Position numbers and translations under genes: made by a program
Source of the DNA: JAWKNZ01 sp041391425
Lineage (GTDB): Bacteria; Bdellovibrionota_B; Oligoflexia; Oligoflexales; JAWKNZ01
Assembly (NCBI GenBank): GCA_041391425.1
Contig: JAWKNZ010000010.1
Coordinates: forward strand, 1-64,000
Length of the DNA stretch: 64,000 nt
Reading direction: 5' to 3'
The notes under the pieces: generated by a model
The model's input: the letters and a program-made list of their open reading frames with translations, nothing else
Database searches by the model: none
What the model was told of the DNA's origin: nothing
In this document: positions 17,639 to 26,587 of the stretch, one piece after another
Position numbering within the stretch: position 1 is the stretch's first letter
Layout of the letters: each line of letters begins with the position of its first letter

Positions 17639-17656
17639 TAATATTAAGGGGAGCGA
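17639..17656. repeat. Possible end remnant of family C element
   Basis: TAATATTAAGGGGAGC is identical over 16 bp to the outer end of the family C element at 53487-53615, and nearly so to that at 28966-29048. The rest of the element is not seen, so this would be a solo end or a chance match. It lies in the 245-bp gap between pdhA and pdhB. Confidence 0.35.
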
Positions 17657-17844
17657 AGCTAATTGTACCGCGTTACACTTAAACAACATTCGTCTTTATA
17701 TAGATGTACTATCTTTTCAGGTCGTTTAGATAAACTATCTTTTTGATAGTGTTTGCTTCTAAATAAGGAAGCTATTTGAGATCTCGTGGAAAGGATTTAT
17801 ATCCAACGCATCTTGAAGAATGATTTAATTTTGTGAGGATACAT

Positions 17845-18837
17845 ATGCCCATACTAACTTTTCGTGAAGCCCTCAACCAAGCGATGTGTGAGGAAATGGA
17901 AAGAGATGAAAATATTTTTTTGTTAGGGGAAGAAGTCGCTGAATACGACGGTGCATATAAAGTTTCCAAAGGAATGCTGGAAAAGTTTGGTCCACAACGT
18001 GTCGTTGATTCGCCGATTTCTGAGGGTGGATTTGCAGGCCTCGGTATTGGTGCAGCTATGGCAGGTTTGCGCCCGATTATAGAGGTTATGACCTGGAATT
18101 TTGGAATCCAGTGCTTTGATCAAATTATCAACCACGCAGCAAAAATGTATTATATGTCAGGTGGACAATTTAATATCCCAATTGTGTTTAGAGGACCGAA
18201 CGGAGCTGCACATATGCTAGCGGCACAGCATTCGCAGAACGTCGATCCTTTGGTTACTAATATTCCTGGTTTGAAGGTTATCTCGGTTTCGACGCCTGCC
18301 GATGGTAAAGGTCTTCTTAAAGCCGCAATTCGTGATAATAATCCAGTGATATTTTTAGAGAGTGAGATGATGTATGGTCTGAAGGGAGAGGTTCCTGAAG
18401 GTGAACATTTCATTCCTATAGGCGTCGGTGATGTTAAAAGAGAAGGTGAAAGTGCGACTCTTATTACTTGGGGCAAGATTTATCACACAGTAGCTTCGGC
18501 AGCGGATAAACTTGCAAGTGAGGGAATCGACGTTGAAATTATAGATCCACGCACCTTACAGCCTTTGGATGAAAATCTCATTTTTCAGTCGGTTCGTAAA
18601 ACGAATCGTTGTGTGATCGTTGAGGAAAATTGGCCTTTTGCCTCTGTCGGGGCACAGATTGCAGATCGCATACAAAATCAATGCTTTGACTATTTAGATG
18701 CACCGATAGAAAGGGTGTCACAAGCGTTCACTCCGGTGCCATATGCAGAAAATTTGGAACATGAAGTATTGCCAAGTGAAGAAAAAATTATCGAAGCAGT
18801 AAAAAAAGTTTGCTATATCAAAACAGGAGTTAATTAG
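17845..18837 (+). CDS. pdhB: Pyruvate dehydrogenase E1 component, beta subunit
   Basis: Transketolase-like beta subunit that completes the E1 active site with PdhA. Typical segments are TFREALNQAMCEEMERDENI, GEEVAEYDGAYKVSKG, RVVDSPISEGGFAGLGIGAA and the C-terminal VIVEENWPFASVGAQIAD. It has no N-terminal lipoyl domain, unlike PdhB of many alphaproteobacteria. ATG 17845 with GAGG six bases upstream is the better start; a GTG at 17833 lies in frame. The stop TAG is one base before the ATG of the E2 gene, so the two are translationally linked. Confidence 0.93.
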   Translation: MPILTFREALNQAMCEEMERDENIFLLGEEVAEYDGAYKVSKGMLEKFGPQRVVDSPISEGGFAGLGIGAAMAGLRPIIEVMTWNFGIQCFDQIINHAAKMYYMSGGQFNIPIVFRGPNGAAHMLAAQHSQNVDPLVTNIPGLKVISVSTPADGKGLLKAAIRDNNPVIFLESEMMYGLKGEVPEGEHFIPIGVGDVKREGESATLITWGKIYHTVASAADKLASEGIDVEIIDPRTLQPLDENLIFQSVRKTNRCVIVEENWPFASVGAQIADRIQNQCFDYLDAPIERVSQAFTPVPYAENLEHEVLPSEEKIIEAVKKVCYIKTGVN

Positions 18838-18838
18838 G

Positions 18839-20122
18839 ATGGCTGTTGTTGTTGAAATGCCTAAGCTGAGTGATACTATGGAAGAGGGCGGCATTGCCAG
18901 TTGGCTGAAGTCTGAGGGTGATGCCGTAGAAGAAGGTGAAGCTCTTTTAGAGATCGAAACAGATAAAGCTACTATGGAATACGCTTCTCCTGAAGAAGGT
19001 GTGTTACTTAAAATATTAGCAAATCCAGGGCAGACTGTTGCTTTAAATGCTCCAATTGCTGTAATTGGCAGCGAGGGTGAAAAAGTTGATTTCTCTAAAT
19101 TACTCTCATCACATACACCCAGTCAGGAAAAACCAAAGGCATCCGAAGGTGTTCAAGAAGTTTTTTCTGAAAAGTCTGTTGTAGCATCTGATCGCTCTGA
19201 TGTAGCGACGGTAGATGCTGGTGCTTTATCATCCCCGCAAGATCCGCAAAGGCGTGTGAAATCATCTCCTCTAGCTAGAAAAAAAGCAAAAGAGTTAGGG
19301 ATTGATTTGCAGTATGTAAAAGGCTCTGGCCCGTCTGGTAGGATTATTGTAAAGGATGTCAACCAAGCATCAACAACAGGGGCTGCCAGGATAAATGTTC
19401 AGCCGCAATCTCGCCATCAAGATGAGCGTTTGCCTTTAACTATGATGCGAAAAACAATTGCCAAAAGGTTAACTGCCGCTAAAAACGACGCACCTCATTT
19501 TTATTTAACAGCCTCAGCCAATATGGAAAATCTCATGGCTTGGAGGGCGCGTCTAAATAAAGATTATAAACAGGGAACAGAGCAAGTTAAAGTTTCTGTT
19601 AATGATCTTATTTTGATGGCTGTTGGACGGGCTTTGAGAAAACATCCGCAGGTTAATGTTTCGTGGCAAAATGATCATATCCTTCAGCATGGCGGTGTTC
19701 ATGTTTGTATGGCAGTGGCACTGCCTACTGGTTTGGTAACTCCAGTGATTCGTAATATTGATTTAATGGGGGTTCGGCAGATTGCCTTCGAAGCTAAAGA
19801 GCTGGGAAAAAGGGCTCATGAAGGTTTATTGGCTAATGAAGATTATCAGGGTGGCACGTTCACAGTTTCTAATCTGGGTATGACAGTTGTGGAGGAATTT
19901 ACCGCCATCATTAACCCACCGCAAGCTTGCATTCTTGCTGTTGGTCGAACACAAGCACGTCCATGGGTCGACGAAACGGGTACAATAGTGGTACAATCAC
20001 GAATGAAAATGACTCTTTCATCGGACCATCGCGTTGTCGATGGTATGGTTGGTGCCCAATTTTTGCAAACATTGGTTTGCTTTTTAGAAGATCCACTTAT
20101 GATGTTAGAGTCCATCTCATAA
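18839..20122 (+). CDS. pdhC: Dihydrolipoamide acetyltransferase, pyruvate dehydrogenase E2
   Basis: Core of the pyruvate dehydrogenase complex; moves the acetyl group to CoA. One lipoyl domain at residues 1-80 has the lipoylated lysine K43 (ETDKATM). A variable linker follows, then a peripheral-subunit-binding domain at about 138-175 (SPLARKKAKELGIDL, GPSGRI). The catalytic domain from about 195 ends with the active-site motif HRVVDG near residue 395. The E3 gene (lpd) is not in this window; XdhC follows instead. E3 may be encoded elsewhere and shared with 2-oxoglutarate dehydrogenase. Confidence 0.93.
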   Translation: MAVVVEMPKLSDTMEEGGIASWLKSEGDAVEEGEALLEIETDKATMEYASPEEGVLLKILANPGQTVALNAPIAVIGSEGEKVDFSKLLSSHTPSQEKPKASEGVQEVFSEKSVVASDRSDVATVDAGALSSPQDPQRRVKSSPLARKKAKELGIDLQYVKGSGPSGRIIVKDVNQASTTGAARINVQPQSRHQDERLPLTMMRKTIAKRLTAAKNDAPHFYLTASANMENLMAWRARLNKDYKQGTEQVKVSVNDLILMAVGRALRKHPQVNVSWQNDHILQHGGVHVCMAVALPTGLVTPVIRNIDLMGVRQIAFEAKELGKRAHEGLLANEDYQGGTFTVSNLGMTVVEEFTAIINPPQACILAVGRTQARPWVDETGTIVVQSRMKMTLSSDHRVVDGMVGAQFLQTLVCFLEDPLMMLESIS

Positions 20123-20132
20123 GAGGTTTGAC

Positions 20133-21296
20133 TTGGAAGTTGAGTTGGTTCGCCATTATTATAAAAATGAAGAAAGAAATTTTTCTTCAGTTTTAGCGAC
20201 CATCGTCAAAAAAGAAGGCTCGAGTTATCGAGGCTTAGGCGCCAAAATTTTGCTATCAAGCTCTGGAGAGTCTTCAGGCTTATTAAGTGGCGGTTGTCTG
20301 GAACAAGAAATTGTTCGCCGCGGTTTAAGTGTTTTAAACACGGGAAAACCATCCTTGCATACTTTTGATAGCCGTACTAATGAAGATGTTGTTTTTGGTT
20401 ATGCTAGTGGTTGTAAAGGCAAAATTTCAATTTTTTTGGAAGAGTTACCCCGCAGTGCATCGCCAGAACAATTGCAATTGTATTTTTCTACCAAAAGTTT
20501 AGCTCGTAAGCAGACGATAGCGGTTATTATCGAGTGTTCAGATCCAGAAAAAATCGGGTATAGATTTAAAAGCGTTGATCAATTTCCTGCTCCTTTGACT
20601 GACGATGAGGCTCTGTTGCTGTGCCGCTTTTTTAAAGACTGCTCTGTAAGAAGTAAGAGTCAATCGCAGCGGTTTGTCTTTGGTCAAAAGTCTTATGATG
20701 TTTTTTGTGATGTGCATCATCCTCCTGTTGAAGTGCATGTCATAGGTGCTGGCATTGATGCTATTCCTGTTTATGCTTTTTCTCATCAATTGGGCTGGCC
20801 GGTTCAGATCTATGACCACCGCCCGGCATATTTGACTAGAGTAAATTTCCCCTATGCTGATAATTTGCATCTTATCCGTCCCGAAAATTTTTCTGAGGTC
20901 TTTAAACCAAAGAGTTTTTCAAATAGCTATGTGATAGTTATGACCCACAACTATCTTATAGATAAAGAATACTTACGAGCGCTATTGCCGTTAGATTTAG
21001 CTTTTGTGGGTATGCTGGGGCCAAAATTACGGGGAGATGAGATTTTGTCTTCTCTAATGGCAGAGGGCTTAGCCTTAAAAGAAACTGATTTACATAAATT
21101 TTATAATCCTATCGGTCTTGAGTTGGGTGGGGATCAGTGTGAAACCATTGCACTCTCGATGATAGCACAAATCCAGCAATTATCAGTGCAATCAAGTGGA
21201 AAACCTTTGGCTGCTATGCGGGATATATCTGAACATGTCGATTTATATGATAAGGCGTCAAGTAAGGAAAAAAGAAAACAACTTGAGGCATTCTGA
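20133..21296 (+). CDS. xdhC: XdhC/CoxI-family molybdoenzyme maturation factor
   Basis: XdhC proteins bind molybdenum cofactor, help to sulfurate it and insert it into xanthine dehydrogenase-type enzymes. The N-terminal XdhC_CoxI domain shows KKEGSSYRGLGAK (22-38), LLSGGCLEQEI (50-60) and GYASGCKGKISIFLE. The C-terminal XdhC_C Rossmann domain begins with VHVIGAGIDAIPV at 201 and contains VIVMTHNYLIDKEYL and FVGMLGPKLRG. TTG at 20133 with AAGAGG upstream is the likely start, 10 bp behind pdhC. The stop TGA overlaps the next ATG by one base. No molybdenum hydroxylase gene is in the window. Confidence 0.87.
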   Translation: MEVELVRHYYKNEERNFSSVLATIVKKEGSSYRGLGAKILLSSSGESSGLLSGGCLEQEIVRRGLSVLNTGKPSLHTFDSRTNEDVVFGYASGCKGKISIFLEELPRSASPEQLQLYFSTKSLARKQTIAVIIECSDPEKIGYRFKSVDQFPAPLTDDEALLLCRFFKDCSVRSKSQSQRFVFGQKSYDVFCDVHHPPVEVHVIGAGIDAIPVYAFSHQLGWPVQIYDHRPAYLTRVNFPYADNLHLIRPENFSEVFKPKSFSNSYVIVMTHNYLIDKEYLRALLPLDLAFVGMLGPKLRGDEILSSLMAEGLALKETDLHKFYNPIGLELGGDQCETIALSMIAQIQQLSVQSSGKPLAAMRDISEHVDLYDKASSKEKRKQLEAF

Positions 21297-22012
21297 TGGG
21301 AAATAACATAAATATAGTGGATCATTGTAGTGATGAAAAGTTTGGTTCAAACTTCAGATTTATGGCATTGCTTCTTGCTGCTGGGGAATCAAAACGTTAC
21401 GGCAAGCCTAAGCAGCTTGTTGAGTTTTATGGCTGCCCATTGCTGCGTTTAAGTGTTAAAAAGATAAAAAACCTAAATCCTAGAATATTGAAGGTTATCC
21501 TTGGTAAGGCGGCAAAAGAGTGTGTGCAGGTCATTGCAGATCTTGAGGTTGAAGCTGTTATCAATAAAGATTGGGCACAAGGTGTAGGCTCTTCCTTAAA
21601 ACTAGGTATTGATGAATTTTTACCTTTTTTTGAAAACGAAATGGATAAGCAGGCTCCTTTACTTGTGAGCTTATGTGATCAACCTTTGATTCCATCCTCT
21701 CATTATTATCATCTGGTGGATAGTTTTTATAAAAATAAAGGGACTGATATAATAGCGACATCTTATTTGAGTGATGGTTCTGACTGTGGAGGAGTGCCTG
21801 CAGTTTTTTCTAGAAGGATGTTGGATAAAATACTTGCTTCTTTTGATGAAGATGGTGAAGGGTCCGTATATAATAATGGTGCAAAAGCGATCATTAGAAG
21901 TGAATCAAATAAATTACTATTATCCTGCCCTCAGGCTCAATTTGATATCGATACGGTGAGTGATTTACAAACCTGCGAACGTTATGCTGCTCTTGGACTA
22001 GATTTTACCTGA
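21296..22012 (+). CDS. MocA-like molybdenum cofactor nucleotidyltransferase
   Basis: MobA-like NTP transferase, most likely the cytidylyltransferase that makes MCD (MocA type) for molybdenum hydroxylases. The nucleotide-binding signature is LLLAAGESKRYGKPKQL near residues 25-41, then VSLCDQPLIPSSHY and GGVPAVFSRRM, and the ending DIDTVSDLQTCERYA is typical of MocA. The ATG overlaps the xdhC stop (TGATG), so translation is coupled. Paired with XdhC this implies that the cell has a xanthine dehydrogenase- or CO dehydrogenase-like enzyme encoded elsewhere. Confidence 0.85.
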   Translation: MGNNINIVDHCSDEKFGSNFRFMALLLAAGESKRYGKPKQLVEFYGCPLLRLSVKKIKNLNPRILKVILGKAAKECVQVIADLEVEAVINKDWAQGVGSSLKLGIDEFLPFFENEMDKQAPLLVSLCDQPLIPSSHYYHLVDSFYKNKGTDIIATSYLSDGSDCGGVPAVFSRRMLDKILASFDEDGEGSVYNNGAKAIIRSESNKLLLSCPQAQFDIDTVSDLQTCERYAALGLDFT

Positions 22013-22324
22013 AGCTAATTGGTTTGCCAATTATCCGATTTATTGCAAGAAAGACTGCTAGCCGTTTGCGGAAAGTCAGTAGTGATTTTGTCTTCTTTAC
22101 CATGCTTATGTTAAGGAGGCTCGAGAAAATCGCTAAAAATAGATGCTTCGCATTCGCTCAGCATGACGACGAGGCGAGTATGGCAAAGGCATCCATATGA
22201 GAATGAAGGAAATTTCTTCTCCCAAAATTACTTACGATCTATCAATAAGAGTAAGGTTTACATCAACCGTATAATTTGCTATACGAGGTAGTTGACTTCA
22301 GATAGATGGATATAATATTTACTC
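22013..22324. other. Intergenic stretch with degenerate dispersed repeat
   Basis: 312 bp without a gene. Near 22017-22032 is a short hairpin AATTGG-TTTG-CCAATT. From 22140 to 22200 the sequence (GATGCTTCGCATTCGCTCAGCATGACG, then CATCCATATGAGAATGA) resembles the dispersed word seen as a clean palindrome at 41404-41471 and the core of family A elements. Confidence 0.35.
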
Positions 22325-22753
22325 ATGATTAATTATAAACATAAAATAATTTCGATAGTTGGTATTTTTGCTGTCATGGCAATTCAACTGGGACTTTATG
22401 AGCTTGTTGAAAATGAATCTGAGCATGATGTTTATCATTATTACTGTTTTGAGCATCACTGGATCGAACATGGGCATGCTAATATAGCGAAGTTAAAAGA
22501 TAAATCATCTTTAGCCACCCTAGCTTCGCAGCTGGTAAAATCTGAAGTTATCAAAAACAGTGCTCATGAAACGTGCCGACTATTTTATTGGAATACGAAA
22601 ACTCAAGGTGTTACTGATAGGCATGAAGTTAGAACAATTGTTTCTTTGTTTCAGTTAATAGCTTTGCCTATTTATAAAGAGATAGTTTCAAGCATACCTA
22701 TTAAATTTTTAAGTCCAGTTTTATCTCCTCCCGGTTTATTTTCAAAATTTTGA
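22325..22753 (+). CDS. Small membrane-anchored protein with His-rich segment
   Basis: 142 residues, not recognised. Residues 8-25 form one hydrophobic segment (signal anchor or signal peptide). Residues 34-52 are rich in histidine (VYHYYCFEHHWIEHGHAN), which suggests metal binding. The C-terminal third has another hydrophobic stretch (LFQLIALPIYKEIV). It lies 290 bp upstream of the zinc-uptake operon on the same strand, so a role in zinc handling is a reasonable guess. A possible promoter (TTGACT, TATAAT) lies just upstream, but its spacer of 13 bp is short. Confidence 0.55.
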   Translation: MINYKHKIISIVGIFAVMAIQLGLYELVENESEHDVYHYYCFEHHWIEHGHANIAKLKDKSSLATLASQLVKSEVIKNSAHETCRLFYWNTKTQGVTDRHEVRTIVSLFQLIALPIYKEIVSSIPIKFLSPVLSPPGLFSKF

Positions 22754-23042
22754 AAACTTACAGTTAAAATTATTTTTTTGCTGTTTCGGAATTGGTTCGA
22801 TTCTGCTTTTTGACGGATGTTCCTTAAGTGCTAGTAGCTGATATTTTTGTTAGAAATCTTATGCTTCTGGTCATCTTGATTAAAAACTCAGTAAAAAAGA
22901 TATGGCGTCAATCAGCGTCTATATGGCCTATGGTATTGCATGCATCAATTCGGAGAGATGTGAGTAAAAGCTATAAGCATATTGATGCTTTTGGATAACT
23001 ATAAATATTTTTGATAAATTTAATATTATATGAATGGAGCTT

Positions 23043-23656
23043 ATGATGAAAAAATTCATGATTTTAGGATTGATTGTACTTTGTAGTTGTGGCGGTGAGA
23101 GTGGTAGTAGTGATAGCAATCAAGACAAAAATTAGGTACGCTTGCGTATTCGGTAGTTGAGCAAGGAACTTTGGAACATAGTACCAGCCAAGTAGCAGGT
23201 GTAGGAAGTATCGCTATTTTAGACCCTACTAGTGAAAAGGATAATAGCTATTCTTGGATGGGGAGTCTAAAAGATGGAGGAAAGATCGCTCTTGTAGCCA
23301 ATGCTGATACTTCGCTTGAAAACGGTATTAAAATTGAATTTGAACGTTTAGGGTCGGTATTGCATGTAAGCATTGAGGTCAATCAGCAAAAGCACGATAT
23401 TAGCAATGCTTTTGAGTCTATTGATGCTGGGGAAGACCTGTCGTTTCAATTGGACATTCATAATAGTGAACAGCCTGCGCATATACTGATATGGGAATCT
23501 GATGTGTCAAGCTTTGACGAGGATAGCGCGCTATTTAACTCAGAGGATGACGTATCGCTTGAAGGAATTGGTTCTGGCAATATTTGGGGGTTTGCACTTT
23601 CTAATGCAACTTTATCTTCTACTTCAGTTTCAGAAGTAAAATTTGAGGAAGAGTGA
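23043..23656 (+). pseudogene. Lipoprotein at head of zinc operon, frameshifted
   Basis: ATG 23043 starts a clear lipoprotein signal, FMILGLIVLCSCGG, then an acidic Ser-rich linker, and hits TAG at 23133. In another frame the protein carries on without a gap as KLGTLAYSVVEQGTLEHS and runs to 23656. The break is in the A5 run at 23127-23131; one more A restores a single protein of about 204 residues. The domain is all-beta by appearance with no known motif. The downstream barrel gene starts within 3 bp of the stop, so all genes to znuB form one operon. A recent frameshift, phase variation at the A run, or a sequencing error would all explain it. Confidence 0.65.
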
Positions 23657-23658
23657 AG

Positions 23659-24747
23659 ATGGATAGGTTATTCTTAAACTTTTGTAAGTTCATATTTATT
23701 GGATCTTTTTCTTTTTGGAGTTCTCTGTTGTTGGCTCAAGCTCATAACGATGGCTCCGGATTACGTTCGGTTGTTGCTGCAGATGGTGTTGGACATTTTA
23801 AGTTGAATAAAGATGGCGAAGCGAATGATGCCTTCCAATTTAGGGAGGCTGAAGTAACTTTTTATGCTCCTATCGACCATCTTTTTGATGGCAAACTGAG
23901 CCTGGCAGCGCATCGCGAAGCCGGTGTGTCGCTATTTGAAATGCATGAAGCGGTAATTTCATCCGCAAAATTAATTCCTTATTCTAGCTTTCGTTTAGGC
24001 CAATATTTTTTAGGGATAGGAAGGCTAAACCAGATTCATCGTCATGACTGGTCTTTTATTTCGGCGCCAAAAGTTCATAGAGAGTTTTTTGGCGAAGAAG
24101 GCGTCCTAGATACAGGTGGTGAATATTCTCTTTTGTTACCTTTGTCGTTTTATTTAAATATTACTGCAAGTGTTGTTAATGGATGGACTTATGGCCATAG
24201 TCATGACGAAGGAAGCAAGCCAATCGTACCGACACATTATGGGCGCATCAGTACTTTTTGGGAGTTGTCTGAAGATGTCGGTGCCGCATTTGGTCTGAAT
24301 TATCTGCAAAGAAAAGCGGCGGATGCAACTCAAATGAGACTAGTTGGGGCTGATGCGGTTATAAAATGGCGACGAGGAAGTTACAATATCTTTCTCATTC
24401 AAGGAGAGCTTTGGCAACGGCATTTAAAACCAAAGGTCGGAGACCGAGATTCTGTTTTTGGGGGGTATCTTTTCTCTCAATTTGGCTTTTCAAAGTCGTT
24501 ATTTACTGGGTGTCGTTTTGACTATTATACGGTTACTTCGCTAAAAGATGCTAATGGTAAATATGTTGACAATAAAAGCTACGCAATCGTACCGACGCTA
24601 ACCTACAAATCCAGCGAGTTCGCAACTTTCAAACTTAATGTGCATCATGATACTGATGTGCAAGCTAAGCGAGGAGATAGTATTAGCAATACTATAGAAT
24701 TGCAAACAACATTTATTATAGGAGCACATCCAGCCCATGATTTTTAA
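23659..24747 (+). CDS. Outer-membrane beta-barrel protein of the zinc operon
   Basis: Signal peptide (residues 1-28, cut after LLLAQA) followed by a repeated pattern of alternating hydrophobic strands and the C-terminal phenylalanine typical of outer-membrane barrels. Histidines are frequent (QAHNDG, YGHSHDEGSK, IHRHDW and the ending GAHPAHDF). About 14-16 strands seem possible. It most likely lets zinc or a zinc ligand pass the outer membrane; this is inferred from the operon. ATG 23659 has GAGGAAGAG upstream. Its end overlaps znuA by 11 bp. Confidence 0.75.
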   Translation: MDRLFLNFCKFIFIGSFSFWSSLLLAQAHNDGSGLRSVVAADGVGHFKLNKDGEANDAFQFREAEVTFYAPIDHLFDGKLSLAAHREAGVSLFEMHEAVISSAKLIPYSSFRLGQYFLGIGRLNQIHRHDWSFISAPKVHREFFGEEGVLDTGGEYSLLLPLSFYLNITASVVNGWTYGHSHDEGSKPIVPTHYGRISTFWELSEDVGAAFGLNYLQRKAADATQMRLVGADAVIKWRRGSYNIFLIQGELWQRHLKPKVGDRDSVFGGYLFSQFGFSKSLFTGCRFDYYTVTSLKDANGKYVDNKSYAIVPTLTYKSSEFATFKLNVHHDTDVQAKRGDSISNTIELQTTFIIGAHPAHDF

Positions 24748-25636
24748 AATTTTTTATGCAATTTTAATTTTTTTTGTTATGAATTCTGTTCAAGCAAAGG
24801 TTTCAATTTTAACAACAACTGCTAATTTAAAGGCAATTGCTCAAGAAGTTGGAGGAGATAAAGTCTCTGTTTATAGCTTCTGTAAAGGGAGTCAAGATCC
24901 TCATTATTTGGAAGCTAAACCTTCTTATATGCTAAAAACAAATCGATCGGATTTGATTGTTGCTGTTGGCCTTGGGCTAGAAGAAGGATGGTTACCTAGA
25001 GTACTTGCAGGCGGTCGTAATGCTAATGTGATGCCGGGTAAAAACGGTTATCTAGAAGTAGGGACGCTTTTGGATGTGATTGAGGTGGCAACAAAGAATA
25101 CGACTCGGGCCGAGGGAGATGTCCATCCACAAGGGAACCCACATGTAACCTTGGATCCGATTCGTGTTGGGCTTATTGCTGAGAAAATTGCTGAACGTCT
25201 CGCTCTGCTTGATCAATCGAATGCAACTGAATATAAAAAGAGAGCTTTAGCACTTAAAGCACGCCTCAGTCTTAAGTTAAAAGAATGGGAAAAGCGTGTG
25301 AAAAAAACAGGTATTGAACAGGTTGTTTCTTATCATAAGACTTTTAATTATTTTTTTGATCGTTTTTCGTTGAAAAATCCAGCAATTTTAGAGCCTCTTC
25401 CGGGAGTCCCACCAACAGCAGCGCATATTGTTTCGGTTATTAATAAAATAGTCAAAAATGGCGTGCGCTTGATTCTAGTGGAAAATTATTTTGATGAATC
25501 AGTGGCTAAAAGAGTTGCCAGGGATGTTAAAGGAATCCGCGTAGAGTCGGTGCCGGTTTCAGTTGGTGGGCGTGAGGATATACAAAGCATTGATGATTTA
25601 TTCGAAAATATCGTTAAGTCTTTTGAAAAGCAATGA
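24737..25636 (+). CDS. znuA: Zinc ABC transporter substrate-binding protein
   Basis: Periplasmic cluster A-I metal-binding protein that hands zinc (or manganese) to an ABC permease. Signal peptide residues 1-20 (cut after SVQA). Metal ligands are H56 (DPHYLEAKPS), H130 or H136 (DVHPQGNPHVTLDP) and H200 (VVSYHKTFNYF), with a late acidic residue in LVENYFDES. The long His-rich loop of many ZnuA proteins is absent, only DVHPQGNPH being left. It overlaps the barrel gene upstream and its stop is 7 bp before the znuB ATG. Confidence 0.9.
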   Translation: MIFKIFYAILIFFVMNSVQAKVSILTTTANLKAIAQEVGGDKVSVYSFCKGSQDPHYLEAKPSYMLKTNRSDLIVAVGLGLEEGWLPRVLAGGRNANVMPGKNGYLEVGTLLDVIEVATKNTTRAEGDVHPQGNPHVTLDPIRVGLIAEKIAERLALLDQSNATEYKKRALALKARLSLKLKEWEKRVKKTGIEQVVSYHKTFNYFFDRFSLKNPAILEPLPGVPPTAAHIVSVINKIVKNGVRLILVENYFDESVAKRVARDVKGIRVESVPVSVGGREDIQSIDDLFENIVKSFEKQ

Positions 25637-25643
25637 GGATAAT

Positions 25644-26468
25644 ATGGCTGATGCAATTATGTTTTTAGCAGCTCCAGCTGCTATGTGTCTGGTGTTGACT
25701 GGAATACATTGCTATCTAGGATTGCACGTGCTTGCTCGTGGCGTTATTTTTGTGGATCTAAGTTTGGCGCAAGTTGCAGCTTTAGGAGCAACTTTGGCGT
25801 TGACTTTTGGCTTTGATCACCAGTCGCCAGCAGTTTATATTTTTTCTTTGTTAGCTACATTTTTGGCTGCTTCGTTATTCGCTGTGGCTCGTAGGCAAGA
25901 AAAAAACTTTTCTCAAGAGGCGATTATCGGAATAGTCTATGCCTTTGGATCCGCAGCAGTGGTCTTGTTGGTGGATAGAATGGCGCATGGAGCGGAGCAT
26001 ATTAAGGAGCTTCTTATCGGGCAAATACTTTGGGTTTCGTGGACAGACGTTTTAAAAACAGCAGCAATATATTCTGGCGTTGGTTTAGTGCACTATATTT
26101 TTAGAGGCAAGCTTATTGCGGCGTCGTTTAGTAAGGATGGAGTGGACTCACGTTGGGATTTTCTTTTTTACGCTTTATTTGGAGTTGTCATCACTTCATC
26201 GGTTCATGTCGCGGGGGTGTTGCAGGTATTTGCTTTTTTAATTGTACCTTCTCTAATTGCAACTCTGCTATTTAAAACAATTCGGTCACGTTTGCTTTTT
26301 GGTTGGCTGTTTGGATCGGTACTAAGCATGGTCGGTATGGGGTTTAGTTATGCTTTGGATGTACCGTCGGGAGCTTTTATCGTTGTGTGCTTTACTATGA
26401 TTCCCGTGATTTTTTTGGCTTGTGGGCCATTAGTGGGTGTTATAAAAAATAGGATCATTCAAACTTAG
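25644..26468 (+). CDS. znuB: Zinc/manganese ABC transporter permease, ABC-3 family
   Basis: Inner-membrane permease with about eight hydrophobic segments. FVDLSLAQVAALGATLAL is the conserved early motif of ABC-3 permeases, and FGVVITSSVHVAGVLQVFAF followed by FLIVPSLIATLL is the conserved later one. ATG 25644 with TGAGGA just upstream is the true start; the frame runs further back into znuA. The ATPase subunit ZnuC is missing both upstream and downstream, which is unusual. A terminator hairpin follows. Confidence 0.9.
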   Translation: MADAIMFLAAPAAMCLVLTGIHCYLGLHVLARGVIFVDLSLAQVAALGATLALTFGFDHQSPAVYIFSLLATFLAASLFAVARRQEKNFSQEAIIGIVYAFGSAAVVLLVDRMAHGAEHIKELLIGQILWVSWTDVLKTAAIYSGVGLVHYIFRGKLIAASFSKDGVDSRWDFLFYALFGVVITSSVHVAGVLQVFAFLIVPSLIATLLFKTIRSRLLFGWLFGSVLSMVGMGFSYALDVPSGAFIVVCFTMIPVIFLACGPLVGVIKNRIIQT

Positions 26469-26493
26469 TGCATTTTAAGAGTTTTAAGGAAGC

Positions 26494-26539
26494 AAATAAC
26501 CCATCAGATATTTCTGGTGATTTAGATGATGGGTTATTC
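26494..26539. terminator. Hairpin between znuB and the convergent carboxypeptidase gene
   Basis: Inverted repeat AATAACCCATCA / TGATGGGTTATT with a 20-bp loop, A-rich on the left and T-rich on the right flank. It lies between convergent genes, so it can serve both. Confidence 0.55.
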
Positions 26540-26587
26540 AAATATTAAAAATTTTATACAGATCGCCATATGAAAATCATAGGTTTT

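Noticed and set aside
22928..23119. Minus-strand frame of 63 codons opposite the zinc-operon lipoprotein start
   Set aside because: The plus strand carries a clear lipoprotein signal with ATG and lipobox; the minus frame has neither family nor start site.
25563..25643. Longer N-terminus of ZnuB
   Set aside because: It would lie inside znuA, lacks a ribosome binding site, and MADAIMFL at 25644 has a good site and fits the family start.
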